In this document: positions 55,791 through 64,000 of the stretch, piece after piece
Layout: each line of letters starts with the position of its first letter
Numbering within the stretch: the stretch's first letter is position 1
Source of the DNA: JBBROS01 sp965260935
GTDB lineage: Bacteria > Pseudomonadota > Alphaproteobacteria > Acetobacterales > Acetobacteraceae
DNA length: 64,000 bases
NCBI GenBank assembly: GCA_965260935.1
Contig: OZ253374.1
Location: forward strand, 3,534,001-3,598,000
Direction of reading: 5' to 3'
Program-made: the position numbers and the translations under genes
The notes under the pieces: generated by a model
Seen by the model: the letters and a program-made list of their open reading frames with translations, nothing else
The model's database searches: none
What the model was told of the DNA's origin: nothing

Positions 55791-55823
55791 GGAGGACGCC
55801 GGGCCAAACCCGGCCTGGCACGA
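55791..55823 (+). promoter_or_regulatory. glnB ribosome-binding site separated from ATG by a hairpin
   Basis: GGAGGA at 55791-55796 is 27 bases from the ATG, too far for normal use. Between them GCCGGG/CCCGGC (55798-55814, loop CCAAA) forms a hairpin. If folded, the effective spacing becomes about ten bases. No other Shine-Dalgarno sequence is near the start. Confidence 0.45.
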
Positions 55824-56162
55824 ATGAAGAAAATCGAGGCGATCATCAAACCTTTCAAGCTCGACGAGGTAAAGGACGCGCTGCACGAGGTCGGCCTGCA
55901 GGGGATCACCGTCGTCGAGGCCAAGGGCTTCGGCCGCCAGAAAGGCCACACCGAGCTCTATCGCGGCGCAGAGTACGTCGTCGATTTCCTTCCCAAGGTC
56001 AAAATCGAAGTCGTCTGCGAAGACGACGTGCTCGAACGCGCCGTCGAAGCCATCACCAACGCCGCCCGCACCGGCCGTATCGGCGACGGCAAGGTTTTCG
56101 TCTCCACCATCGAGGACGCCGTGCGGATCCGCACCGGAGAGCGCGGGCGAGACGCGATCTGA
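55824..56162 (+). CDS. glnB: Nitrogen regulatory protein P-II
   Basis: P-II is the trimeric signal protein that senses 2-oxoglutarate, ATP/ADP and glutamine and controls NtrB, GlnE and transporters. The 112-residue length is exact for the family. It starts MKKIEAIIKPFKLDEVKDAL, the T loop GHTELYRGAEYVVDFLPK has the uridylylated Tyr at position 51, and the C-terminal TGRIGDGKVFVSTIEDAVRI contacts nucleotide. Upstream residues in the same frame are not conserved. glnA follows after 41 bases, the usual alphaproteobacterial glnBA operon. Confidence 0.97.
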   Translation: MKKIEAIIKPFKLDEVKDALHEVGLQGITVVEAKGFGRQKGHTELYRGAEYVVDFLPKVKIEVVCEDDVLERAVEAITNAARTGRIGDGKVFVSTIEDAVRIRTGERGRDAI

Positions 56163-56203
56163 CTGCCACCCCTATCTTGTTTAGTGAAAAGGACCACACA
56201 AGG

Positions 56204-57628
<1,425 letters not shown>

Positions 57629-57709
57629 GCGCAACGGGTCCCTGCGGCATTGCGTGCCGGGGCCATCCCACCCGTCCGTCGGGTATCGAGTTCCGCCTGG
57701 CGCCAGCCG

Positions 57710-57889
57710 GGTGGAATGCCAGCGGAGAGGGTCGAACGGATGTTCGGCTAGCTTGGCCGCTAGCGGCGCCTGCCCAAGAACCACGAGCGCCTGCCCGAGG
57801 TGTCAGAGGTTATGGTCACCCTGGCCATGATCCGCCTCATGCTCCATCGTGCCGCTCGCCCGAACCGCAAACAGCTATTCGCTTCATGA
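57710..57889 (+). pseudogene. Remnant of IS5-type transposase C-terminus
   Basis: Read in one frame from about 57710, the DNA gives VERMFG-stop-LGR-stop-RRLPKNHERLPEVSEVMV and then TLAMIRLMLHRAARPNRKQL before a TGA at 57887. This matches the typical end of IS5-family transposases (VERTFGWLGRSRRLAKDYE, then LAMIRLMLRR). Two TAG stops replace the expected Trp and Ser codons, and nothing upstream continues the protein. It is a decayed 3' fragment of an element different from the intact one at 58142. Confidence 0.75.
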
Positions 57890-58141
57890 CTTTCAAAACG
57901 GGATCTAAAAATCCCATACAAGTTCTGGCTTGAATATCGCCTCACCATAATCCTCGCGGCGGATAATAAGCTGCGGCCGTCTATGAAACCTGATCGGCAT
58001 GGCTGAATCGGGATTATGAACAGAACCAAACCGTTGCTGCTCGTAGCCGACATTCGTGCATGAAAGCGCAAATTTTGCGCATCAATCTAACTAGGAAAAG
58101 TACCGGATTTTACTAGGATGCTGAAAGGCAATAATGCCTAA
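57890..58141 (+). other. Intergenic, no gene; possible native upstream region of the peptide gene
   Basis: No supported frame. The DNA is AT-richer than the backbone. A perfect 15-base palindrome GCGCAAA-T-TTTGCGC lies at 58066-58080 and could be an operator. TTTACT (58109-58114) and ATAATG further on are weak promoter-like hexamers. Before the IS5-type insertion this region lay directly upstream of the small peptide gene at 59089. Confidence 0.4.
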
Positions 58142-59073
58142 GTGTCGGTCCAAGATCATGTTGAGTGCACTGAGTCGTTTGTGATTCCATCACGGCAGCC
58201 CCGATTCGCAGGAGCATGCCGATGTGGACTGTTGAAAACCGTGTCCGTTACGACCGCAGCAAGCTGCGCTATCCCAGCGACCTGACCGACGAAGAGTGGG
58301 CGCTGACAAAGACGCAGATTCCGCGCGCCAGGCGAGGCGGCAACAAGCGGACCGTGGACGAGCGCGAGGTGATGAACGGGCTGATGTATGTGCTGAGCAC
58401 CGGCTGCCAGTGGCGTGCGATCCCGAAGGACCTGCCGCCCCGCAGCACGGTGAACCACTATTTCTGCCGCTGGCAGCACGACGGAACGCTCGATCGGCTC
58501 CACCACGCGCTCTACGTGCTCTGCCGTGAGCAGGCATGTCGGCAGGGCAGTCCGACCGCGGCCATTATCGACAGCCAGAGCGTCAAGAGCGCCGAAAAGG
58601 GGGGCGCAGGATCGATCCGCCGGGCTTTGATGGCGGCAAGAAGATCAAAGGCAAGAAGCGGCATGTCCTCGTCGACACCCAAGGCTTGCTGATGGATGCG
58701 ATCGTCCATGCCGCCGATATCCAGGACCGCGACGGTGGCGTGCTGCTGATGGCGACGTTGTTCGGGCTGTATCCGTTTTTGCTGAAGCTCTATGCCGACG
58801 CGGGCTATCAAGGGCCGAAGTTCCGGCAAGGTTTGGCCCGGGTCTGCCGCGAGGTGAATGTCGAAATCGTGCGGCGCTGCGACACCGGCAAGTTCGTCGT
58901 GCTGCCCAAGCGCTGGATCGTGGAACGTACCATCGCGTGGCTGAACCGCTGCCGACGCCTGGCAAAGGATTGGGAGTGCCTCAACCAAAACGCGCTGGCA
59001 TTCCTGCGGTGGGCATCAGTTCGGCTCATGCTGCGAAGGCTCTGCAACGGCTGAAAATGATCTTGGACCGACT
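58142..59073 (+). mobile_element. IS5-family element, intact
   Basis: The element has perfect 16-bp inverted repeats GTCGGTCCAAGATCAT (58144-58159 and 59057-59072). The flanks show CTAA at 58138-58141 and 59074-59077, a CTAR target duplication as is common for IS5/IS427-type elements; a 3-bp TAA duplication with a one-base shift is possible. Length is about 932 bases. It carries a two-frame transposase gene and lies 15 bases before the peptide gene. Confidence 0.9.
58222..59054 (+). CDS. IS5-family transposase, two frames joined by -1 frameshift
   Basis: The first frame (58222-58692) encodes MWTVENRVRYDRSKLRYPSD and the DUF4096-type N-terminal domain up to AAIIDSQSVKSAEKGG with the first catalytic Asp. 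The second frame (to 59054) continues in -1 with GFDGGKKIKGKKRHVLVDTQ, the second Asp in LYADAGYQGPKF, and the Glu in IVERTIAWLNRCRRLAKDWE. AAAAGGGGGG at 58595-58604 contains the slippery heptamer A-AAG-GGG, typical of programmed -1 frameshifting in this family. GGAG stands seven bases before the chosen ATG. Confidence 0.88.
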
Positions 59074-59088
59074 CTAAGGGGATCAACG

Positions 59089-59256
59089 ATGACGAAGACG
59101 ATTAAAGAAGCCGTGATCAAAAGCCAGAGCATCGCGGCTCCGGCCACGAACACCAAGGACAACGGCGCCGTGCAGGTCGGCGGCGCTGCAATCCGTTTTG
59201 CCAGCACCAAGGATGCGGGCTCTGTTCATGTCGGCGGGGCTGCGATCCGCTTCTGA
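59089..59256 (+). CDS. Small peptide with two 17-residue repeats (candidate precursor peptide)
   Basis: A 55-residue peptide that I cannot assign to a known class. The first 20 residues are a leader-like MTKTIKEAVIKSQSIAAPAT. Then come two repeats, NTKDNGAVQVGGAAIRF (21-37) and STKDAGSVHVGGAAIRF (39-55), 13 of 17 identical, with a single Ala between; the protein ends exactly with the second repeat. AAGGGG lies seven bases before the ATG. There are no Cys residues and no signal peptide. Repeated C-terminal cores after a leader are typical of some ribosomal peptide precursors; that role is inferred. Alternatively it could be a small structural beta-repeat protein. The IS5-type element ends 15 bases upstream. 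Confidence 0.7.
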   Translation: MTKTIKEAVIKSQSIAAPATNTKDNGAVQVGGAAIRFASTKDAGSVHVGGAAIRF

Positions 59257-59264
59257 TCCAAAGG

Positions 59265-59328
59265 CTGGGTCCTCGGCATAGTTGAGGAGCCCAGGGCGGC
59301 TTGTGGGGGCAAACGATTCTGCCCCCAC
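59265..59328 (+). promoter_or_regulatory. Two strong RNA hairpins between peptide and DUF6065-like genes
   Basis: Hairpin 1 pairs CTGGGTCCTC (59265-59274) with GAGGAGCCCAG (59284-59294), with one bulged base. Hairpin 2 is a perfect 9-bp stem GTGGGGGCA/TGCCCCCAC (59303-59311 and 59320-59328) with an eight-base loop. No U tract follows. They could protect the peptide mRNA 3' end or partially terminate so that peptide is made in excess. Confidence 0.6.
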
Positions 59329-59370
59329 GCCGTGAGGCTGGACAGGCAGCATAGACGGGAGCGCCAAGCG

Positions 59371-60189
59371 ATGCCGAACAGCGATGCCGCTTACACGAAG
59401 AGCGGGACGGCAAATGTCGTCGAGTTCGTGAAAATGATCCCGCAAGGGCGTAATCCGAAACGAGCCGATCGGTCCGGCGCGGGATCGTTGCCGGGTCGGG
59501 CCATGCGGTATTGCGAGGCGCTCACGTCAGCGACCGGATACGGCTACTGGCTGTTCCCGCCGATGGATCTGCAACTCCTGTGGGACGGCGAGCAGGTGTT
59601 CTGGTCCTGCGATGGGGCCGAACGCTGGCAACCTCTGAGCGGCACAGGAAGCGGGGCGGTGCAGTTCCCGGGCTTTGCGGAAACATTCGACGGAGTCGGT
59701 CCGGATTGGTTGAGCGGCTTCTCGCCGCCGTTCCTGACGGCGCTTCCCGAATTGGGAACGGTGCAGATCTGGACCGGTCTGCTCGCGCGGACGAAGCCGG
59801 GCTGGAGCCTTAACGTCCGTATGCCGGTCAACCTGCCGGTGATCTCCGGGCTGACCGCCTGGGAAGGAATCATTGAGACCGATCATTGGTACGGCCCGCT
59901 GTTCACGAACTTCCGAATCACCAAAACCGATCATCCGGTTTATCTCCGGTCGCAAGTGCCGTTCATGCAAGTACAGCCGTTGCCGCAAATCGCCTACCAG
60001 GAAGCGCTTGCCCACCTCGCGCCAATGCGCGAGCCCGGCGACATGTCGGAGCAGGACTGGCACGATCTTGCCCAGGTAATCCAGCCAAGCGACTCCGCGA
60101 ACGACGGCCCAGGCGACTACGCCGTAAGGGTTCGCAAGCGCCGGACGTGCCCGCGCCACGCGCTGACACGCGAGGCGGCAAGTGCTTGA
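59371..60189 (+). CDS. DUF6065-like protein, unknown function
   Basis: A 272-residue soluble protein that resembles, from memory, the uncharacterised DUF6065 group. The conserved-looking core is RAMRYCEALTSATGYGYWLF, then PPMDLQLLWDGEQVFWSCDG, LPELGTVQIWTGLLARTKPG and a WEGIIETDHWYGPLFTNFRI segment. It is rich in Trp, Tyr and Phe and appears beta-rich. No known cofactor motif is visible. GGGAG lies nine bases before the ATG; a GTG 39 bases earlier is less likely. It follows the repeat peptide gene on the same strand across two hairpins, so it is the best candidate for a partner or modifying protein. Confidence 0.7.
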   Translation: MPNSDAAYTKSGTANVVEFVKMIPQGRNPKRADRSGAGSLPGRAMRYCEALTSATGYGYWLFPPMDLQLLWDGEQVFWSCDGAERWQPLSGTGSGAVQFPGFAETFDGVGPDWLSGFSPPFLTALPELGTVQIWTGLLARTKPGWSLNVRMPVNLPVISGLTAWEGIIETDHWYGPLFTNFRITKTDHPVYLRSQVPFMQVQPLPQIAYQEALAHLAPMREPGDMSEQDWHDLAQVIQPSDSANDGPGDYAVRVRKRRTCPRHALTREAASA

Positions 60190-60212
60190 ACGTCTTTATT
60201 CGGTAACCATGC

Positions 60213-62078
60213 TCAATCGTTCAGGCCAGCAAGCCTGAGACCCTCAATATAATATTCGACGTCGGCAGGCCGTAGTGGCGGCCGCGAAACAATGCTTGCG
60301 ACCGTCACATCCGGTTCGATCTTACGCAATTGCCGTAAGCACGCTTTCGCCTCCTGCTTCTGGCGCAAATGCCCGAGTATCGCGAGCCGGATTCGGAGGG
60401 CCGAGGCGTGGTTGGGCTTGCGCTCGAGCACCAGCCCCGCTTGGGCGTCGGCGACGTCGAGCTCATGGAGAAAAAAGTAAGCCATCATCAGCGCGTGCTC
60501 CGGAAAGAACACGTGCGGATCGCCGGGCGACAACGTTATCGCTATCCGGGCCTCCTCAACCGCCAGTTTATGATTGCCGTTGTAAACGTTTGCGCAACTG
60601 CTCAAGGTCCAAGCGATCGGCAGGTTCGGGTTGAGCGCGATCGCACGCTGATGCAGCGCGGCCGCAGCGTTCAGGTCGTGCAAAAGATACGCCTTGACGT
60701 GCCCGGCGACTGCTAGTCCCCTCGCGTCAAGAGGGTCGAGCAGGATCGCCCGTTCGGCCGCGTTGCGTGCGTTCTCAACCGGCTGGCTCGTATCGTCGAT
60801 CCATCCCTGGCCGACAGCGATGATGTTCCAGTATGCAAGCCAGGCGTAGGCCGCCGCATAGCAGTCGTCCAACTCGGCCGCTCGGTTGAGCAAGTCCCGC
60901 GATTGTAGGAACCGCTCCCTGTCGGGTCCGTAAATCCCTTGTATCGCCGCCAACACGCATTGATGCGCCGCCGCGTTTCCGGTCCTCGCCGAGTCGCCGG
61001 AAAATTGATGGCGCTGCAGCAACTCGGGATCGACCTGCGCCACTGTTTGCGAGGCGATCGTATCCAGCAGGCTGAACAGGTCGTCCGTCGAACCATCGAA
61101 CCGGGACGCCCAAACCACCTCGAAATCCATGCCCACGTCGAGCAGCGTAACAGTGACCCGGACCCGCGTGCCCGCCGTCTGGATCGTCCCGCTAATCACG
61201 TAATCCAGATTATAGGCCCGGCTGCGTTCCAAGGCATCGAAGGCCGGACCTGAACCATCCCAGAACGAGCTCGTTGCGATCAGCCGCGGCATACGAAAGC
61301 GGGCAAGCGCCGATGAGATTTCTTCCGCGATGCCAAGCGAGAAGCTTTCCTGATGCAGCGGGCCGAGGCTGCGGAACGGCAACACCGCCATGCGCCAACC
61401 CCGCCCCTGACTGCTCTCGCCCGCTACGTGGCTGAAGCCCATGCCTGTTTGCCCCGGCATTGTAGGCCCGATGCCGCTGTCATCGTCGGCAACCCGGCTT
61501 CCTAAGCTGTCGTCTCCTCCTAAAGGCTGCTGCACGGCCCCGCTCGTATAAGTCTGCAACGGCGTAAATGCCTGCTTGAAAACAAGGTCCTTCCAGAGCT
61601 TTGTAAGATGGGTGTCAAACGCCGGATCGATGCCTTGCAAATCCTGGCAGAGCGGCATCGAGCCCACCGCTTGATCAGAAGCGAACCGCTGCCTGGCCGA
61701 TGGCTCGTCATACAAGTCGATCCAGACCGCGTTGGCGTCAATCGCAAGCCGTCCGCTACTGGCCAACAAAACCGGCAAGGGACCGCATGGCGACAGGGCC
61801 AATTGAACGTCGCGAAGCGCCTGGCGAAGGGAATTTGCCGCATGATCCCGCAGCTTTCCGCTCCAGAGCATGGAAGCCGCAGCGTCCCGACGAACCGATT
61901 GAGGCGCCTGTGCCGCGACAAGCGCCAGTAAAGCGCGAGCCTTGCGGCTGACGGGAAGGGCCGGCGTCCCGTCCGGCAACTCCGCCCGGAACTCTCCGAA
62001 CAGGTAAATTTTGAGCCTGACAGCGTTGCGCCGATCGACCGTCTTAAAGCCGTCGCCTGCCGCCACTCCGTAACTCAT
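60213..62078 (-). CDS. Winged-helix/TolB-like/TPR transcriptional regulator (SARP/CadC-like)
   Basis: A 621-residue probable activator. The N-terminus LKIYLFGEFRAELPDG...SRKARALLALVAA, followed by SVRRDAAASMLWSGKLRDHA and NSLRQALRDVQLAL, is a winged-helix domain of the SARP/BTAD type. A middle segment RMAVLPFRSLGPLHQESFSL with GIAEEISSALARF is the TolB/adenylate-cyclase-associated fold seen in such regulators. The C-terminal half is TPR-like helical repeats (AAAYAWLAYWNIIAVGQGW, ALNPNLPIAWTLSSCANVYN). There is no membrane segment. An in-frame TTG 18 bases upstream is an alternative start. It is convergent with the DUF6065-like gene and divergent from the exporter, so it could control either. 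Confidence 0.8.
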   Translation of the reverse strand: MSYGVAAGDGFKTVDRRNAVRLKIYLFGEFRAELPDGTPALPVSRKARALLALVAAQAPQSVRRDAAASMLWSGKLRDHAANSLRQALRDVQLALSPCGPLPVLLASSGRLAIDANAVWIDLYDEPSARQRFASDQAVGSMPLCQDLQGIDPAFDTHLTKLWKDLVFKQAFTPLQTYTSGAVQQPLGGDDSLGSRVADDDSGIGPTMPGQTGMGFSHVAGESSQGRGWRMAVLPFRSLGPLHQESFSLGIAEEISSALARFRMPRLIATSSFWDGSGPAFDALERSRAYNLDYVISGTIQTAGTRVRVTVTLLDVGMDFEVVWASRFDGSTDDLFSLLDTIASQTVAQVDPELLQRHQFSGDSARTGNAAAHQCVLAAIQGIYGPDRERFLQSRDLLNRAAELDDCYAAAYAWLAYWNIIAVGQGWIDDTSQPVENARNAAERAILLDPLDARGLAVAGHVKAYLLHDLNAAAALHQRAIALNPNLPIAWTLSSCANVYNGNHKLAVEEARIAITLSPGDPHVFFPEHALMMAYFFLHELDVADAQAGLVLERKPNHASALRIRLAILGHLRQKQEAKACLRQLRKIEPDVTVASIVSRPPLRPADVEYYIEGLRLAGLND

Positions 62079-62451
62079 AACAACGATCCGTTCCAAAAAA
62101 GCGCATAAACAGCCTGACCGGCGAGATGCACAATGCTGTCACACAACACAGAACTCGCCTGAAAACCGAAGCAGTAATCTCAATAACCAGAAGTGAAGCA
62201 GGATTGATCTCAGTCATCTCATTTATCTGCGGCAAGCCAACCTGGCGTAACTCATCTTGACCGTAGGCAACAGTAAACGATGCGAATATTTGTATCCCTC
62301 AGCAGGCTTTAAGTTAACTTCATCCAACCAGAATCAAGGTGGTTATACAACTGTTTGAGGACAGTGCAGCGCGTTTGCAACCCTGAACTGCAATGATTGA
62401 GTTCCAACAATGCGCGCGGCAACGGCACCAATATGAACCGGATCAAGCGAA
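62079..62451. promoter_or_regulatory. Divergent promoter region, no gene
   Basis: A 373-base AT-richer stretch between the regulator and exporter genes. It should hold both promoters. I saw no strong -35/-10 pair and no long inverted repeat. Short frames here are not supported. Confidence 0.4.
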
Positions 62452-63717
62452 ATGGCTTCTCCTTCCAACCGCCTGATTGAGTCGAAGCTTCAGCCCGCGT
62501 CCTGGTTTGAGACTTGGCGACCGGGTTGCCAGTTAAGCGCGGAAAGCAAGGCTTTCACGCTTTTTCTTGGCCTGTTGGCAGCACTGCCATCTTTGTCGAT
62601 CGATATCAGCCAGCCAACCCTGCTCTCGGCTGCGCGCCAGTTCCTCGTCTCCCCTGCCATGCTCGGATGGACCATTACGCTTTTCATGGTTGGCTTCGCG
62701 GCGGGCCAGCTCGCTGCCGGGCCGATAGCAGACCGGCATGGGCGCAGGCCCGTGCTGCTCTGCGGCCTGGCAGGATATGCGCTGGCCGCCGCCTCCTGCG
62801 CGTTGGCCGGATCAGTCGAAGTTTTGATCGGGTTCCGGTTGGTTCAGGGCATGGCGGCGGGCGCTTGCGCCAACCTCGCATTCGCGATGATACGCGATCT
62901 GTTCGACGAGCGGACCGCGCGGACCAAGCGCGCCTACGTCACCGCCATTTTCGCGGTCGCACCCATTCTCGCGCCCATTGCGGGCGCGTGGATCCTGGCG
63001 GCAGCAGGCTGGCGAATGGTTTACCTGGCGCTTGCCTGCTCCGGCTTGGCCCTGCTCGCCGTGTCGTACGCAAGCATCGCGGAAACCCGCCCGGCCGCGG
63101 CAAAGAACTTGCCCCGCCGTTCTTTGGCTGCCGCGTACTGGTGGGTGCTGATCCAGCCACGTTTCATCAAGCTCTCAGCGGTGAACGCTCTCAGCTACGG
63201 CGCAGTATTCGCCTACATCGCCGGATCGCCTCAGGTGCTGATGGCTGTGTATGGCCTTTCTACATACGGCTACGGCCTCGTTTTCGCCGGCATCGCGGCA
63301 TCTCTCACCGTGGGCGCCGTCGTGAGCGGCCGCGCGGCAAAGGTGGGCCTTGCCTCCGGCCTGCTCGTCGAAGCCGGCCTCCTCCTGAGCGCCTGCTCGG
63401 CTGTCGCGATGGTCCTGCTCGGTGCAGCCGGGATGCTCCCGCTGCCAACACTGCTGGTTCTGCTGGCCCTGCATTTGTTTTGCCGCGGGCTCGTCGCCCC
63501 GAACGTGCAACACCTGGCGCTCGAACCCATGGGCGAACAGGCCGGCACGGCAACGGCCGCGATCGGCGTCGTGCAAATCCTGTATGGCGCGCTCTGCAGC
63601 GCAGCCGTGACGCTCCTGCTCATGCCGTTCGGATCAATGGCGATGACGTCGGTCATGGCAGCATCTTCGGTCGCGGCGTTCGCTTGGTGGCGTCTCAACC
63701 CGGCCCTGCGGACCTGA
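62452..63717 (+). CDS. Bcr/CflA-type MFS drug or peptide exporter
   Basis: A 421-residue major facilitator of the Bcr/CflA type with about 12 hydrophobic segments. LFLGLLAALPSLSIDISQPT, the family motif AGQLAAGPIADRHGRRPVLL (motif A) and GFRLVQGMAAGACANLAFAM are visible, as is the APILAPIAGAWI of the antiporter motif. Such proteins export drugs, dipeptides or other small molecules with proton uptake. It starts 373 bases from the regulator gene on the other strand. Export of the product of the neighbouring peptide locus is a possibility, not shown. Confidence 0.85.
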   Translation: MASPSNRLIESKLQPASWFETWRPGCQLSAESKAFTLFLGLLAALPSLSIDISQPTLLSAARQFLVSPAMLGWTITLFMVGFAAGQLAAGPIADRHGRRPVLLCGLAGYALAAASCALAGSVEVLIGFRLVQGMAAGACANLAFAMIRDLFDERTARTKRAYVTAIFAVAPILAPIAGAWILAAAGWRMVYLALACSGLALLAVSYASIAETRPAAAKNLPRRSLAAAYWWVLIQPRFIKLSAVNALSYGAVFAYIAGSPQVLMAVYGLSTYGYGLVFAGIAASLTVGAVVSGRAAKVGLASGLLVEAGLLLSACSAVAMVLLGAAGMLPLPTLLVLLALHLFCRGLVAPNVQHLALEPMGEQAGTATAAIGVVQILYGALCSAAVTLLLMPFGSMAMTSVMAASSVAAFAWWRLNPALRT

Positions 63718-64000
63718 GAAGGCTGCGCCTGCGAAACGCGATCAGCCCTCCCACGAGCGCCGCGACGCCGGCCACGATGCCGAGCAGCCACCAACCCGGA
63801 ATCCCCGACTGGTCCGCAACCCAGCCCATCGCGGCCCCCGGCAGCATGATCGCTGGCGCCCAAACCAGGGCGGAACCGACATTGGCGAGCCAAAACGCCC
63901 GGCGGTCCATCTTCGCGATCCCGGCCAGCAGCGGCACAAGGGCGCGGCAAGGGCCGATGAAGCGCCCAATGGCAATTCCCGCCGTGCCGTGGCGGCGAAG
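63695..64000 (-). CDS. DedA family membrane protein (5' end outside window)
   Basis: The C-terminal 101 residues of a DedA (VTT domain) membrane protein. The family motif is visible at the window edge: TAGIAIGRFIGPCRALVPLL, then AGIAKMDRRAFWLANVGSAL with the conserved Arg and Gly residues. Two further hydrophobic segments and an Arg-rich tail follow. DedA proteins are thought to be lipid scramblases or proton-dependent transporters needed for envelope homeostasis. The frame is open to the last base, so the start is outside. The 3' end overlaps the exporter gene by 23 bases. Confidence 0.85.
   Translation of the reverse strand, partial: LRRHGTAGIAIGRFIGPCRALVPLLAGIAKMDRRAFWLANVGSALVWAPAIMLPGAAMGWVADQSGIPGWWLLGIVAGVAALVGGLIAFRRRSLLRSAGPG

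Overview
The window is GC-rich chromosomal DNA, apparently from an alphaproteobacterium of the Acetobacteraceae/Rhodospirillales type. This rests on the infB-rbfA-truB-rpsO-pnp order, a general L-amino acid (aapJQMP) transporter, DUF1489, a HIG1-type twin-membrane protein, coupled etfBA and a glnB-glnA pair. The species assignment is inference; no rRNA is present.

Layout. 1-6.9 kb: translation and RNA-processing operon (infB truncated at the window edge, rbfA, an unrecognised coupled gene, truB, rpsO, pnp). 7-18.8 kb: housekeeping and envelope genes: a nitronate-monooxygenase-like flavoprotein, rsmI overlapping head-to-head with an LpoA-like lipoprotein gene, a PhoR-like sensor kinase, an AmpG-like permease, typA, an adenosine-kinase-like sugar kinase, EI24 and DUF488 proteins, and tRNA-Cys(GCA). 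18.8-23.2 kb: aapJQMP operon on the minus strand with a hairpin between the binding-protein and permease genes. 23.3-31 kb: DUF1489, GMC oxidoreductase, hmgA, a glycogen-debranching-type glucosidase and small envelope proteins. 31.1-34.9 kb: an IS4-family element interrupted by a complete IS21-family element with a 5-bp target duplication. 35-38.7 kb: KefB/C-type antiporter and FAD-linked oxidase. 38.7-49 kb: surface-polysaccharide island (flippase, lipoprotein-like protein, GT9 transferase, AGE-family epimerase, hldE, DUF3431, DUF707, glf, a putative transferase), ending in an AT-rich 0.84-kb stretch without convincing genes. 49.9-57.6 kb: etfBA, HIG1 protein, 2OG-Fe dioxygenase, an intact second IS4 copy (1458 bp, 10-bp target duplication), an aminotransferase, and glnB-glnA with an unusual leader. 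57.7-59.07 kb: a decayed IS5-type transposase remnant and an intact IS5-type element.

The most interesting locus is 59.09-63.7 kb, immediately downstream of the IS5-type element. A 55-residue peptide gene carries two near-identical 17-residue repeats ending VGGAAIRF. It is followed by two strong RNA hairpins and a DUF6065-like protein gene. A SARP/CadC-like winged-helix plus TPR regulator lies convergent to these and divergent from a Bcr/CflA-type exporter. The arrangement resembles a small peptide-product system (precursor, partner, regulator, exporter) that I cannot match to a described class. The function is inference.

The mobile elements add two points. Both IS4 copies encode the transposase C-terminus in a shifted frame at the same C-tract, so the shift is either programmed or predates the duplication. 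Two ~55-bp intergenic repeats that begin exactly at stop codons lie on either side of the nested IS region.
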